From: Beroe ovata
Taxonomy: Eukaryota; Ctenophora; Nuda; Beroida; Beroidae
Length of the DNA stretch: 22,343 nt
Assembly: GCA_946803715.1 (NCBI GenBank)
Contig: CAMPET010000026.1
Location: forward strand, 227,534-249,876
Reading direction: 5' to 3'
Position numbers and translations under genes: made by a program. The notes below the pieces were generated by a model. It ran no database searches and was not told where the DNA came from. It was given only the letters and a program-made list of their open reading frames with translations. Positions 9,401 through 20,249 of the stretch are shown piece after piece (the first letter of the stretch is position 1; every line of letters begins with the position of its first letter).

Positions 9401-12400
9401 GAACGTGATGAAAAGACCTCCCTCCGAGGAGGGCTCCACCATGACTGTTGCCCAAGCTGTTTACTGCACATCCAGTGGGAAATGAATTCAGGGACGTTAT
9501 AGCAGCGAGTTTTAATTCCTCGCCGTGAACAACTAGCTGGACAACCTTGACAGGAATATGTTATTGGGAGAAATGAAGAGGAGGTGAATAGTGTGCTATT
9601 TTTGGGTTCTTCTAGGCGATGGATAACCGTACTGACTGCAACGCATCAGTGGGCAACGCATTTACAACAGACTACTGGGTTGCAGCTGACTGCTAAAAGT
9701 ATTTCTCTCTCTCGCCCATGCAGTAACAAAGGGTAAAATGGATATTTTTATATCATATGTGTTTGAATATTGTATAACCTGACAAACATATCACATATAT
9801 CACATATATTCCTTCCTGGTAACTTGTTATACTTGTCAATGGAACTAATCCAAAAGAGACGATATTCACCAAAGCTGCATTTACAGAATGATGTAGCTGA
9901 CGAAAGGAGGGTTGACAGAAGAAGCTCGATATAGGAGTGCCATAATCACGTCACCAAAGTCTCTATTACTGAGTTCTACTAGGGGATGGACCTCATCTCT
10001 GAAGGGCTTATAACATTAGCTCTGATGCAGCTGTTTCTAAAAGCTTTCTGAAAGCTGACTTGACATCCCTAAAAATTCAAGTCTATAGCGAGCAATGAAA
10101 CGCCTACGTAATGAACCACCATGACCATAGCTTCTCCTCCTGAAGTTGATGGCCCATGCAAAATCAAAATGATGAAGATTTGATTGGAACACACAGTATA
10201 CCACTTGGAACCTCTGCCAATTGCTAACCACACGAATTTCCCGACCAATCTGTGAGACAATATGAAAACTAGAAGGACATTTCCCACAAACCCATATACT
10301 GAGGTGATGACAGTAGTGTACGTCATCACTCACCCTCACACAATTGTCGACTGGATGTGAATAAAGCGGAATATGTAATTCGGGTCAGGTTCAGTGGATG
10401 GAGTTTGGAGAAATCTTCTGACCTCAGGACTCAAATTTTGACTTAACTAATTTTCAAGTGCATTAAATAATGTTCGAGAAAGAGGTACAGAAATATGCTG
10501 GAAAATTTGATGGGAAAGCCATATGACTTCGACAGTCGAAATAGAGAAATATATGATCTGCAACATCTTTAAAAATATTGGGCAAATGTATCGAGAGTTG
10601 AAATGAATTCAACTGATTGAAGTTCATAGTATAGACTAAAGGTTTTGACTGAAACGTTCGATAATATGAAGAGCTCAGCTTAAGGTTTCCTCATTTTATA
10701 GCCACAATGAACTGTTCAACACTAACTACATTTTTGCAACTAACGAAACTATCAAGTAGATTGGAAAACAATCGACTACAAGGGCGTTAGTATGAGTTAG
10801 GAACTTGAGTCAAGTTAATGACTAATAATCGGATATCAATAACTATATACCTGGTAGAACCAAGAAAAACTGATAAGCAACACGTGCACAGAAAATGGGA
10901 TGTAATAATTGTCTCCAAAAGAAAGGTGTTAGCGATATATGTTACTAATAGATATCATCCCCATATAATTTCTTCAAGTTGTTGTGAGATGGCATGGAAC
11001 AATTTGCAACAGCTATGTTCACAATTCAGTCCCGGCCTGAATAGGAAGTTCCATGGAAAGTTCTTCTGTTCTCGTGATATAATGTGCTAACATGATGTTT
11101 AACTGAAGTGAAATGTCTAGAATTTTAACTGCTCGATACATGTGTAACAAATGGACTATGTTTCGTTGAGCTGAAGTTTATTGCAAGCAGAGACAAAAAT
11201 CTTGTCAAACACCCCCTGTACACCCTGAAGAGTGTGCCTGGAATATATGCACTCAAATGATGAACCTCCAACAACCATTCCACTCAAATCGATTTAAGTT
11301 TAGAGATAATGAAATAATAAAGCGCTTCGTACTGATTAATTCACTGATTCTAACACAAATTCTGTCTGAACTCAGTGTAATCAAGATCTGTAAGGAAGTT
11401 CAACGTTTTAATCACACACACACACAAATGAGTTTCTTGATCATGGTCCACAGCAACTGTGTGCTGCACTATGATTATCAGGCAGATTATAAAGCCCAAG
11501 CCATGTATGTTATAAATTGCTAATGAATTGAATCCTGACCGACAATCCTGCAGGTCACATTGCTCACAAAACATGGCATCTGGCATGAGCACAGGGGTAA
11601 ATGCTTGACACTACCAGGTTCTGACTGACTTCCGCTCAATCGGGCACTCTGTTTTTATTCCAGCCGAGACTATCTGACTTCATGGCTCACTAGAGGGCCT
11701 CACGACTTCAATTCTGGGAATTGTCAGGAAATCCCCACAAAGCAAAGTTGCTTCATGACAAGGAGAAAACTACGAGTATGAAACATTAGGTGCACTCAAG
11801 AGATTGGGTCAAAGCAGCGACCACTTACAGCATTACAAGTCTCTGAACATCTCGACGCAGCACTTCTAACACACAAAGAATGGCCAGGACTTGGCTCTGT
11901 GCTCTGGTAGGAAAATACAAGCTGCATGGAAATTACAACGCAACTTGTTAAGAAAATCAACTCGCCGCGGCACGACCTCAACTTAATAACATTAAATGGG
12001 GGAGGGAGCTTCTGACAGAGCAATCATTCTCCGTAGTAGAGGACTCTATAACTGAGGTCCATGACATGAAGTTAGATGCTATATAACAACAGGAATGCTA
12101 TAGCAAACAAGCATACCCTGGCGAATAGGCATATATATATATAACTCCCTGCATTACATGACTTGATGACGGAATTATTAGGGAGCTTCAGCGTCCAATG
12201 TGTGCAGAGCACTTAGCATATATAATTACAAGTTGGATTCAGGATCTCTTGGTGTGGACACTATAACAGTGTTATCCAACAATTCAGCATGACCAGAGCT
12301 ATGACAACAAGCATGATATGTGTCTCCTGACAGCTAAGCAAGAGCGCGCAGCATACATGTACTCGAACTGTCAAACTCTGAATGTCATGATGTATTCACT

Positions 12401-13746
12401 TTGCATAATATATTATATCTGTTAGACAATGAATTGCATTATATTCCATAGCATATGCAGGACGTTTTCCTTCTTCAGCACGATTCATTCCTCTGAAGAG
12501 CACCGAATGTACTTATGAGCTCTGTCTTCTAAACATTTCACAGTCTCCTTGAAATATATTGCACTACATCATGTTAGAGCATTAATGATTATTGTGTTAG
12601 GCTGATGAAATGAAATATAGTGGTTGAATGACAACCCTCAGCTTAAGGGAATAAAGTTCATCATAGTCTAACATTGAATCAGTCAAGTCATCCGTGTCAC
12701 AGTCATAGCCCATGATAGTCACAGGCCTCAGCAATCGACAAACCTAGCTGTTTAGTGTGTACAAGTCACAAGAACATCATGAGACCAAGAAACTGAATCA
12801 AGGAAATAACCACATGAAGGACCACGGCATAATAATAGTCCTGTTATCTATAAACCCAATCTGAAGGTTGAACTGGTATCCTGTAAATCTTACTTTACAG
12901 AATTTATATGTCCAAGCACAAGAGCCAGAGCATAATCGAGGATTATAATTGCTGCATGCTTCTCATATATGAAACGTACAGATACATTTAGTGATATCTA
13001 ATAAGGATATTCTCAAATGAACTTTAGTTAGCATGAGCGAGTGCTGCATAGAGATCGAAATCATTGAGACCGCCCCAATTAGAGACTCAATCATGTCGAC
13101 CCGCATAATATGTTACAGGATGCCGACATAAATAGAACCGTATTATGTAGCTAGGCAAGAAGCAAATCATGAAAACTTGATCAGAGGAAGCATGGTATGA
13201 CGAACGACGGTTTAGAGGCCAGTAAGAAACATGCACACCAGATAGGCTAGGTACCAATAAACATTTCCAAATATATATTATTTCCAAATAAAAAGTTGCA
13301 TATATGAGAAGATACACTAAATGGACAGTCAAATATATCATGTTGATACCCCATCAATGATACCACTGGACTATAAGTTTGATATACCACTGGATTCATT
13401 ACTAAAAGTATAAGTTCAGGCACTAGCTGAGCAATACAAGAATTCCCTGTACCCCGCATATGTGACACTGGTTACACAATGCCCACGGTCACAATGATCA
13501 CATAATATTACACAGGATATAAGAGAAAGCAATCACAATAATGAGGAGGGGGAGTTGTTAGCAGATCATTTTGGATAACGGCAATGTTGCAAAGGTTACC
13601 GACAGGTACCCTGGGGTTTACAATATCCGAGCATGGTATCCTTTGAAGATTTTAATCATAAAGATGGCCTGGGTTCCCTAGTTACTTCCGCTTTGCTGAT
13701 ACATGGTATATGGCGCATGGACAGCAAATAATTTTAGAATTTTCAG

Positions 13747-13918
13747 GCTGGGCACTATGGTTTTTAAGCTTCAGCTGCAAGTCATTATCCTATGACCAAA
13801 TATCAGAACAAAAAGTCGATATCCCGAACTATGAGTATGAACAATGCAGAATAGTAAACAGATCATTTACGGATTTCTCTTTTGTTTCTCGAGGGGAGGC
13901 TATTAATAGATCTTCCAG
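13747..13918 (+). other. Possible isolated plus-strand exon, unrecognised
   Basis: A 172-nt open stretch sits between an acceptor-like GAATTTTCAG (ending 13746) and a perfect donor CAG|GTAAGT (GT at 13919-13920). The open frame contains SLSYDQISEQKVDIPNYEYE and later FTDFSFVSRGEAINRS. I recognise no domain, and no partner exon is evident on this strand. If exon 1A uses the exon 2 cassette, this would be nested antisense within its intron. It may be chance: one good donor is weak evidence. Confidence 0.2.
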
Positions 13919-14423
13919 GTAAGTTCCGGCAACTTATTAGTTATGGCCACCGTAAGACCGTCAAGTTTCTGCATAATAAAGTGCTGAAAACATAGAACTG
14001 TTCCGTTATAAGTCTCGGGTAGATCAATAGGAAGGAGAGGGTATAACTAGGACCCGAGTACTGATCACCATGGTATCACTCATTGACTCGATTTCTAGAG
14101 GATCGGAGGAGACAAAGCCATAATTGATTTCAATAAACATGGCAAATGGTTCGCAGTTGCTCATGAGAGCGCTCACGGTACTACCTATTTTAGGATACGT
14201 ATCAATCGACACATTGTTCTCCCTCTCTCAAGAGATAAGATCTGGTGGGATGCTGCAGTCTAGAGTCTCCTCCTCTTACAATAAAGTCAGTAATTCAAAT
14301 GAAAATTAAACTGAAAATGCTTGGTCCAAAGCAAATTCTCAGCTCAAGCATGCGCTGTGCGCAAAAAAGATCTGTTGTTCACTCTCTGAATAGCAATAGC
14401 ATAATTAAGTGTACAACACTGAG

Positions 14424-14534
14424 CGCGCAGCAGTCATAGCACGTGCTCATTTTCACTAAGCGCGCAGCAGTCACAGCACGTGCTAAATTTCACTGAACGC
14501 GCAGCAGTCACAGCACGTGCTCAATTTCACTCAC
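14424..14534. repeat. Three tandem 37-bp repeats with CACGTG, abutting the exon 1A splice donor
   Basis: Units run 14424-14460, 14461-14497 and 14498-14534. Each starts CGCGCAGCAGTCA and contains the palindrome AGCACGTGCT with an E-box-type CACGTG core, then an AT-rich end finishing TTTCACT plus two to three variable bases. The third unit ends exactly at the exon boundary; its final bases form the donor (GTGAGTG on the minus strand). Three nearby E-boxes could bind bHLH factors, which would make this an intronic enhancer. The repeat may also influence splicing. Both roles are inference. Confidence 0.9.
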
Positions 14535-15436
14535 CGGCTATAGGGAGATCCTGGGTTGGAAGTGGCACTTATCAGCTGATACTCTGGCCAGAAATCCCCA
14601 CTGAAACCCTTCTTATACTCGCTCTCCACAGCCATCATTTCTCTCTGTAGACTCTCCTTACGGATGAGAGGCTTGATGAAGAATTGAGCAAAGACATCCG
14701 TCATCCCTCGCAGGGCGCTGTTCTCAACCTCGAAGAAATAGTTCGTATCCGAGATATCCGTCCAAGCGTTCAGCCAGCCATCATTGTCACTGGCGAACTT
14801 GTCCGCATAGTTTTCAAGGGGGAACTTCTCCGTTCCCATGAAGAGCATATGCTCGAGGTAGTGGGCAAGACCTAGAACATCACGAGGGTTGGACGAACTC
14901 CCCACCGCCACATTGAAACTCGTACTTGCCGCACTTGTCGCGTTATCAGATACGAGCGTGACCCGTAATTTGTTCTTAATCTCGATACACCTGTACCCTC
15001 GTGAGTCTGTTTGGGGGACGATGATCTTGTAGACGGGAAGGACGGGTTTAGATCGGACAGTTACGCAGAGGACGATGATGACGGTAAGGAGAACAACCAA
15101 GATGGCGAGGACGACGGCAAGACGATTCCGTCCCGATCTCACTCGTTTCTCTTTGCTCGTACCGGCTGTTTCCACCATGATGTTACCCTCAATATCATCA
15201 TGGTCAACATCGTCAAACGAGTGATTGCTCCCGGACTTCATCATCGCCAGTGGGGCTGCCTGATTGGTATCCAGCCGGATCACTAACTGCTGTGGACCGG
15301 TGTCTGTTCTGCTACTGGTGGTGGTGGTTGTGGTGTCAACTGGTGTCAAATGCGTGACAGTCACGGAGAGAGTATCAGGAGCTGGTCCCACCTTACTTTT
15401 GCCTCCATGTTTCCTTTCCACTGTAATGAAGTTCAT
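14535..15436 (-). CDS. M16 metallopeptidase (insulysin/nardilysin-like), first coding exon 1A, catalytically intact, type II membrane-anchored
   Basis: This exon encodes the start of an M16A zinc peptidase. Seen: residues 1-104 form a polar, Thr/Asp-rich tail ending in a basic run (KEKRVRSGRNR). Residues 105-127 are one hydrophobic segment (LAVVLAILVVLLTVIIVLC), predicting a type II protein with the peptidase outside or luminal. The M16 domain starts near residue 145. It carries the inverted zinc motif H192-Y-L-E195-H196 in the context GLAHYLEHMLFMGTEKFP and the distal ligand E273 in AVESEY, matching the HxxEH and SE ligands of human insulysin. The exon stops at NPGSPYS plus two bases (CG), before a consensus donor GTGAGT at 14534-14529, so it ends in phase 2. 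The ATG at 15436 follows an in-frame TAA directly, which supports this start, although its -3 base is a weak T. A possible acceptor (CATTACAG) about 14 nt inside means an upstream exon cannot be fully excluded. Known insulysins are soluble, so the anchor is unusual. Family very sure; insulysin versus nardilysin subtype not. Confidence 0.93.
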
Positions 15437-15800
15437 TTAAACGTGTAACGAAACGCGGACAATTCAACATCTGAAAAGGCTATACCACGTTTAGGTACCG
15501 CATGATGACGGTCTATTTTAAAATAGTCGAGACGGTACATAATTTGAACATTAAATAGCCTATGTATGATACGCATATTACCACACGTTATACGATACGT
15601 TATATAATGCGTTCGATGATCTAAGGGAATCAAATCTATATCACGTAAATATAATTGCATGGGCACCGGCGCGATTAATAGTGCACACTGCTAGTGTGCG
15701 CGCGATGTCCAATATTCATAATAAATCCGTGGGTGGTATGAATTGAAGTCATTGACAGCAACCCCTTATAATAGCGCGCATATAATATACTGATTGTAAT
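15437..15800 (-). promoter_or_regulatory. Putative 5' region or promoter of exon 1A
   Basis: This is the sequence directly upstream of the exon 1A ATG. It has a locally CpG-rich patch at 15665-15706 (GGCGCG, GTGCGCGCG) with a small dyad GCACACT-gct-AGTGTGC (15683-15699). AT-rich TATA-like words lie on either side (TATATAATG near 15600, CATATAATATA near 15780). No transcription start can be assigned from sequence alone, and an unseen upstream noncoding exon is possible. Confidence 0.25.
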
Positions 15801-16620
15801 ATTAGAGTTGAGGTTAATTAATGTAAACATTTCTGTGTTAAACACGGAATATGGCCGATTTTTAATCCAATACAATCAGGGTGGAGTTGTATAAAACAGC
15901 TGTTATATTGCAAAGCGTAACCAAAGTTAGTGAAATGGAAGCGAATCGGAAAAATGCGCTAAAATTTCTATACCTCAAAAAGTACATGAAACTGTATTTC
16001 AGAACTACTTATATTATAACTGCACACTATGTAAGACACACGTCAATATACTTTAACATCCCATTGACGAAAATTACGAAGCTAACTTGCGTGCTGATGT
16101 AGCACTACAAGACTAGAGAACGCCGTGCAACGGTACAAAAACAGGGAATCCAATATCTGCAGGGCATCAGGTTATGCCACTGTTTCAAGCGAAATAGATG
16201 TTTTAATTATGCCAAACAGAGAGTGAAAATATTTCTACATTTTCGTCAGGGAATCTATATGTGCGATACCGGACGCTGCATTGTTAAGGAATGGAGCAGT
16301 GGATGTTTTAGATTTGAAATGGAGATATATCTGAGCTCGTGATCATGAGAAATTATCCAAGTCCGACACTAGCTAAATCACAAGATTGAGAGGGAATTTA
16401 GCAGCAAACCATAAGTTCAATATCAAGCATTCCATACGTTAGTATGAAGTTTCCAAGGGCTATTTCAACGAGGATGGGCGTGGTCGACGTAGACTTTGGT
16501 TGATCAGTGAACAGAAAAACGAGTGAGCAACTTGGCGCTAGCTATTTCAACAGTAGTATTATAAGGCAGGTACTGAGGAGGTGCACAACCGTCTGTTGTA
16601 TATAGATTGTATACCCATTC
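15801..16620. other. Noncoding stretch upstream of exon 1A, nothing recognised
   Basis: AT-rich sequence with only short frames. A plus-strand frame at 15881-16102 (73 codons) has Lys/Tyr/Thr-heavy composition and no recognisable motif. I treat it as chance. Confidence 0.5.
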
Positions 16621-16631
16621 GTGGCATCAGA

Positions 16632-16763
16632 GTGTGTGTGTGTGTTTGTGTGTATGTGTGTGTGTGTTTGTTTGTTTGTGAATGTTTTATTTTATGTATC
16701 TGTGTGTGTATGTATGTATAATATTATATTTANTGTGTGTGTGTGTGTGTGTGTTTGTGTGTG
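16632..16763. repeat. Two (GT)n microsatellites with GTTT and TATG interruptions
   Basis: An impure GT array at 16632-16680 grades into TTTG repeats. After a short gap, TGTGTGTATG at 16701-16720 and a purer GT run at 16734-16763 follow. A single N at 16733 sits at the edge of the second run and probably marks an unresolved repeat length. Confidence 0.95.
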
Positions 16764-17186
16764 AAAAATTACCTAATTGAGGGAAAGATATACCACGTGT
16801 TTGAGTGAAATCTATCTCAGTGTTTATTCTGAGATATTATATATCTAGTACTCTCGCAGGGCGGTTGTCAAGATTTTCCTCCGACATAGGCCGGAAATTA
16901 GTCCTACAGGTCTTATCTGCCACTACATGTCAATATAGGTCACGTGATAAGGTTCTTGACAACTTAAATAACGTGATATTCACAAAGCCAGGGAATAAAG
17001 GAGCAATGATATGTGTACGACGTACGTGTACGACCATGTAAACAACAGTGAAATAGTTGGAAGTCCTAACGGAAACCATACAGAAGCAGGAGTGAAGAAT
17101 TAGTGACGGTTAAAAGTCCATGATACGATATAGATGTGCTGTCAGTCACGATCGAAATGATAAACTGAGTTGCACACAGACAAACA
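16764..17186. other. Unique spacer between GT arrays, nothing recognised
   Basis: About 420 nt with a 78-codon plus-strand frame from 16805. It shows no homology I can name, no splice-bracketed structure and no repeat. Confidence 0.5.
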
Positions 17187-17227
17187 TGTGTGTGTGTGTG
17201 TATGTATGTATGTGTGTGTGTGTTTGT
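17187..17227. repeat. (GT)n / (TATG)n microsatellite
   Basis: GT dinucleotide run interrupted by TATGTATGTATG, then GT again, ending just before a GC-rich palindrome at 17256. Confidence 0.95.
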
Positions 17228-17255
17228 GAGGGGAGATGTTCACGGGATCTTCGTG

Positions 17256-17276
17256 CACGGCCGCGCCGCGGCCGTG
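17256..17276. repeat. GC-rich palindrome, 10-bp arms
   Basis: CACGGCCGCG and CGCGGCCGTG are perfect inverted arms around one central C. The 21 bp are wholly G+C apart from one A and one T and hold several CpGs, in an AT-rich, GT-repeat-rich neighbourhood. Function unknown. Confidence 0.88.
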
Positions 17277-17310
17277 GGATACCTCTGTGTCAAGCTACAA
17301 CACAATGATC

Positions 17311-17375
17311 ATAATATATCAGTGGAAATAATATATTATATCAGTGGAATATGAATATTATATCATAGTGGAAAT
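17311..17375. repeat. AT-rich tandem repeat, ~3 units of TATATCAGTGGAAATAATA type
   Basis: The motif ATATATCAGTGGAA recurs three times at roughly 22-25 nt spacing (ATATCAGTGGAAATA, ATATCAGTGGAATAT, ATATCATAGTGGAAATG). This is a short degenerate tandem array. Confidence 0.8.
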
Positions 17376-17491
17376 GATATGTTCATTGTTCATGCGTACC
17401 TACATAGCAAGGGAGAATAGGCGCGAATCGTAATGAAATAAGGGTGAATCGATTCCTATACGGTTGTTGATCGATGTCATCGCTAAACAAC

Positions 17492-17550
17492 TTTGTGTGT
17501 GTGTGTGTGTGTGACTGTGTGTGTGTGACTGTGTGTGTGTGTGACTGTGT
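17492..17550. repeat. (GT)n array with GTGACTGT interruptions
   Basis: GT runs punctuated by three ACTGTGT interruptions at about 14-16 nt intervals, giving a higher-order repeat inside the microsatellite. Confidence 0.95.
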
Positions 17551-17723
17551 TGGATATGATAATCACTTCTAGTGGAAGTTGTAGAATATATATCGCCTGA
17601 CAAGTCACAAGATGACAAGGCTCGCTAGGATTCTTGCTATATAGTTGTTGTAGATATTCTCAGCAGCGTATCATAGCACTTGTCCAATGTCCATTCTATG
17701 TAAGTTACTGGTCACACGGCAAT

Positions 17724-17764
17724 CACACACACACACACACATACATACCCACACACAGAACACA

Positions 17765-17795
<31 letters not shown>
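17724..17795. repeat. (CA)n microsatellite
   Basis: CA runs interrupted by TACATACCC and GAACACACATT. This is the opposite orientation to the neighbouring GT arrays, so any transcript across the cluster could pair its CA and GT parts. Confidence 0.95.
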
Positions 17796-17799
<4 letters not shown>

Positions 17800-18355
17800 G
17801 CGGTCAATCAAAATTTTTAGTTTTGCATGTGGTTGTTGCTGGAAGTTAAATCTGTGCGGTAGTTAATCCCATACTGCACGTTATGCTTTACTCCTTCATG
17901 AAAGCAGTGTTTGCCCGTGGGAAGACTGTAAAATTCATCTCCACAGCACATGAACGCGCAGTCACCGCTCATCCCATATTATCAACACTTTAAACAATGC
18001 ACAGTTCTCGTGAACTATATCACATCTAACTTGACGTTAACCTTGACTAACCGTAATTACTATAATAACGAGCATTCCAAGTAGTAGGGTAGACAATAAA
18101 AACTTGCTTAAATTAGGGAGGATAATCAAAATGATGAAGAATATGAAAATTCATTAAGTAGCTGTGTCTATAATATGTAGACAAGCAGACACAAGCTCAA
18201 TAGGACAGACAATCGAAACCTATCGAGGAGTAACGCCGACTTGCTACTGGGAGTAGAGAAGTAGCAACACAGAAAATATGCCAGCAAAAATGTTGGGCTT
18301 CATGATTATCATATCTATTGAAAGATGAACACTCACGCACAAACAAGGTGTATTT
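17796..18355. other. Unique spacer within the GT/CA cluster, nothing recognised
   Basis: About 560 nt without an open frame longer than about 80 codons. I see no splice-bracketed exon and no RNA gene in it. Confidence 0.5.
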
Positions 18356-18357
18356 TA

Positions 18358-18441
18358 TGCGTGTGTGTGTTTGTGTGTGTGTTTGTTTGTGTGTTTGTTT
18401 GTGTGTGTGTTTGTGTGTGTGTCTGTGTCTGTTTGTGTGCA
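18358..18441. repeat. (GT)n / (GTTT)n microsatellite
   Basis: GT dinucleotides alternating with GTTTGTTT blocks for about 84 nt. Confidence 0.95.
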
Positions 18442-18570
18442 TATTATGAAGTACACTGTCCTATCAACTGCTACATCACGACATGTATCATAAATAATGG
18501 CAACAACAAGCTCCTCGCATACTTGCACAACACTGGAGCTCGCTGTCGCGATATGGCGGAATAAGTGTAC

Positions 18571-18653
18571 TGTGTGTGTGTGTGTGTGTGTATGTGTGTN
18601 TGTGTGTGTGTGTTTGTGGGTGTGTTTGTGGGTGTGTTTGTGGGTGTGTTTGC
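18571..18653. repeat. (GT)n microsatellite grading into a 12-bp minisatellite
   Basis: A GT run at 18571-18612 with an N at 18600 passes into three to four tandem units of TGTTTGTGGGTG up to about 18652. The N probably marks unresolved repeat length. Frames through it are low-complexity artefacts. Confidence 0.93.
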
Positions 18654-19598
18654 GATTCAATTTCATAGATATATTCCCGAAGGCAAATATAAATTATGCT
18701 TTGATGCATTTTTTACAACATACTTTGCTGAAATAGCAAGTTAAAAGGCGCAAGTAAAAACAATTCTGGCAAGTACCACACCCAAATTTAAATTGGAGCT
18801 TTTTGAAGGAGCTTTATAAGAGATCGAGCCTCGAGATGCAAATAATCATTTGAGAGAAAGAGTGAAGTGAAATCTACAAATTTCGGGCATTTGTGAACTG
18901 CAAGTCAGCAAAAGATGTCGAAACATTGAAAACTCATAACCTTTTCAATGAGCTAGAGATTATCGTTTCCAAATTTCTATACCAGATCATAGACCCATGA
19001 ATATTGTTCGAAACTGTTCAACAAAAAACTGTTCAACAAAACGACCTCACTTTCAATTACATTTGACCACATTCTGAGTAATTGAAATTGCAATTGCAAG
19101 TGATTGTTATTTGAAGTAAATGAACGAAAGATGCTATAATTTCATTTCAATAGAGAAAAATTGATGTAATGAATTATGTTTTGCTACTAAACCAACTAGT
19201 TATTACACCACATCATATTTAATAGTCATCTTATTTTATCATTCATATTATCTATTTTCACCTCATCATTTTAATTCACTAGTAAAGTAGGCTCTTATTT
19301 CCATGATTCAAAGATTGATTAACACTATAATAACAGCAGCTGTTCGTTTATAATCAAAAACTATTTACATATTATGATTTGAAATCTCATTATATTTGAG
19401 AGTTGATTATATTTGAACGACTAAGTGCACGAATACAACATCAATGTAATAAAGCAATGTGTCCAGCATATTTGAGCAGCTGTAAACAAAGTCTCTACAT
19501 TGATCTGCTCACTGATCTGGTCACAATTTATATTAGTACAGACTTAGTTAACAAGCCACGTGACACACGAGCGCTCGATCCTATACAGTGACTCAAGA

Positions 19599-19660
19599 CC
19601 TATGAACTTACACATTACCCTAACCTATGAACTTACAATACCCTAACCTATGAAGCCTAA
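19599..19660. repeat. ~25-bp tandem repeat, 2.5 units
   Basis: CCTATGAACTTACA followed by TACCCTAA recurs at 19599, 19624 and (partial) 19647, at 23-25 nt spacing. Confidence 0.85.
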
Positions 19661-20023
19661 GCTATGGACTGAGAGCACCCAAACCCTGAAATTAACTAAG
19701 ATGGAGATATGATATGGTGGAATAGGTCACGGAACCATATAGAACAGTTGATGATAATGGTGTTTGCACCGCCTTTATATGAGTGGGCAAGTACCATGTA
19801 ATTACGAGTGATTACAGGTTACTTGCACTACCAAGTACAGTCTTGGTACCATGCGTGATGCGCTCTTATATCGAGTTTAGCAGATAACCAGGAGCTAATA
19901 TCTTACTGCAGAAGGGGGTTGATTAACCTATCCTGCAGGGCTTTCGACAATGAACACACAACGGACACTTGAGAGAAGAGCTATGACAACGTTATTCACT
20001 GAATTTCACTGGTTCGGAGTGGT

Positions 20024-20041
20024 ACACGTGGTTGCACGTGT
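20024..20041. promoter_or_regulatory. Inverted pair of CACGTG boxes
   Basis: ACACGTG-gttg-CACGTGT forms a perfect dyad in which each arm itself holds the palindromic E-box/G-box-like core CACGTG. It is a possible paired bHLH binding site, but no gene start is visible beside it. Confidence 0.35.
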
Positions 20042-20249
20042 GTGGTAACTGGTAACTGCCGCAACTGGTACCTGTTTGGTAACAGCCGCATATTACGGTG
20101 GTACTGAAACGAATCACAATTTAACATTGAATCACGGTGCCAGAAAACGGAGCTGTTTGTAGGGTGTTTCTAGTATGGACAGTGAGTCTCACAGCTAAAT
20201 AAATGTGAAATTCATATTCTGACGAAATGAGGACAGACGAATTGACCTA

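Larger units (their letters stand above)
4326..14423. other. ~10 kb between the two first exons; no recognisable gene
   Basis: AT-rich sequence with short frames only, none of which I recognise and none resembling M16 exons 2-4. If exon 1A splices to exon 2, this stretch is intron. Visible structure is limited: a near-palindrome ATATCCT-gatat-AGGATAT at 4398-4416 just upstream of exon 1B, a perfect 15-bp hairpin at 6373-6408, an imperfect dyad around ACTAGT at 7946-7979, and a CCCTCC-ga-GGAGGG dyad at 9420-9433. A possible plus-strand exon at 13747-13918 is listed separately. My search for diverged M16 exons here was by eye only. Confidence 0.6.

Noticed and set aside
10037-10339. Two overlapping minus-strand frames (86 and 100 codons)
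   Set aside because: Same DNA in two frames, no recognised domain, no splice context. Likely chance openness.
10818-11090. Plus-strand frame of 90 codons
   Set aside because: No recognised motif, no splice signals or promoter context supporting a gene.
15011-15286. Plus-strand Asp/Gly-rich frame of 91 codons
   Set aside because: Antisense shadow of the exon 1A anchor and tail region.
18325-18736. Several Cys/Val- or His/Thr-rich frames
   Set aside because: Translated GT/CA microsatellites; low-complexity artefacts.
19606-19660. CCCTAA words resembling telomeric repeat
   Set aside because: They occur only as part of a ~25-bp tandem unit, not as consecutive hexamers.
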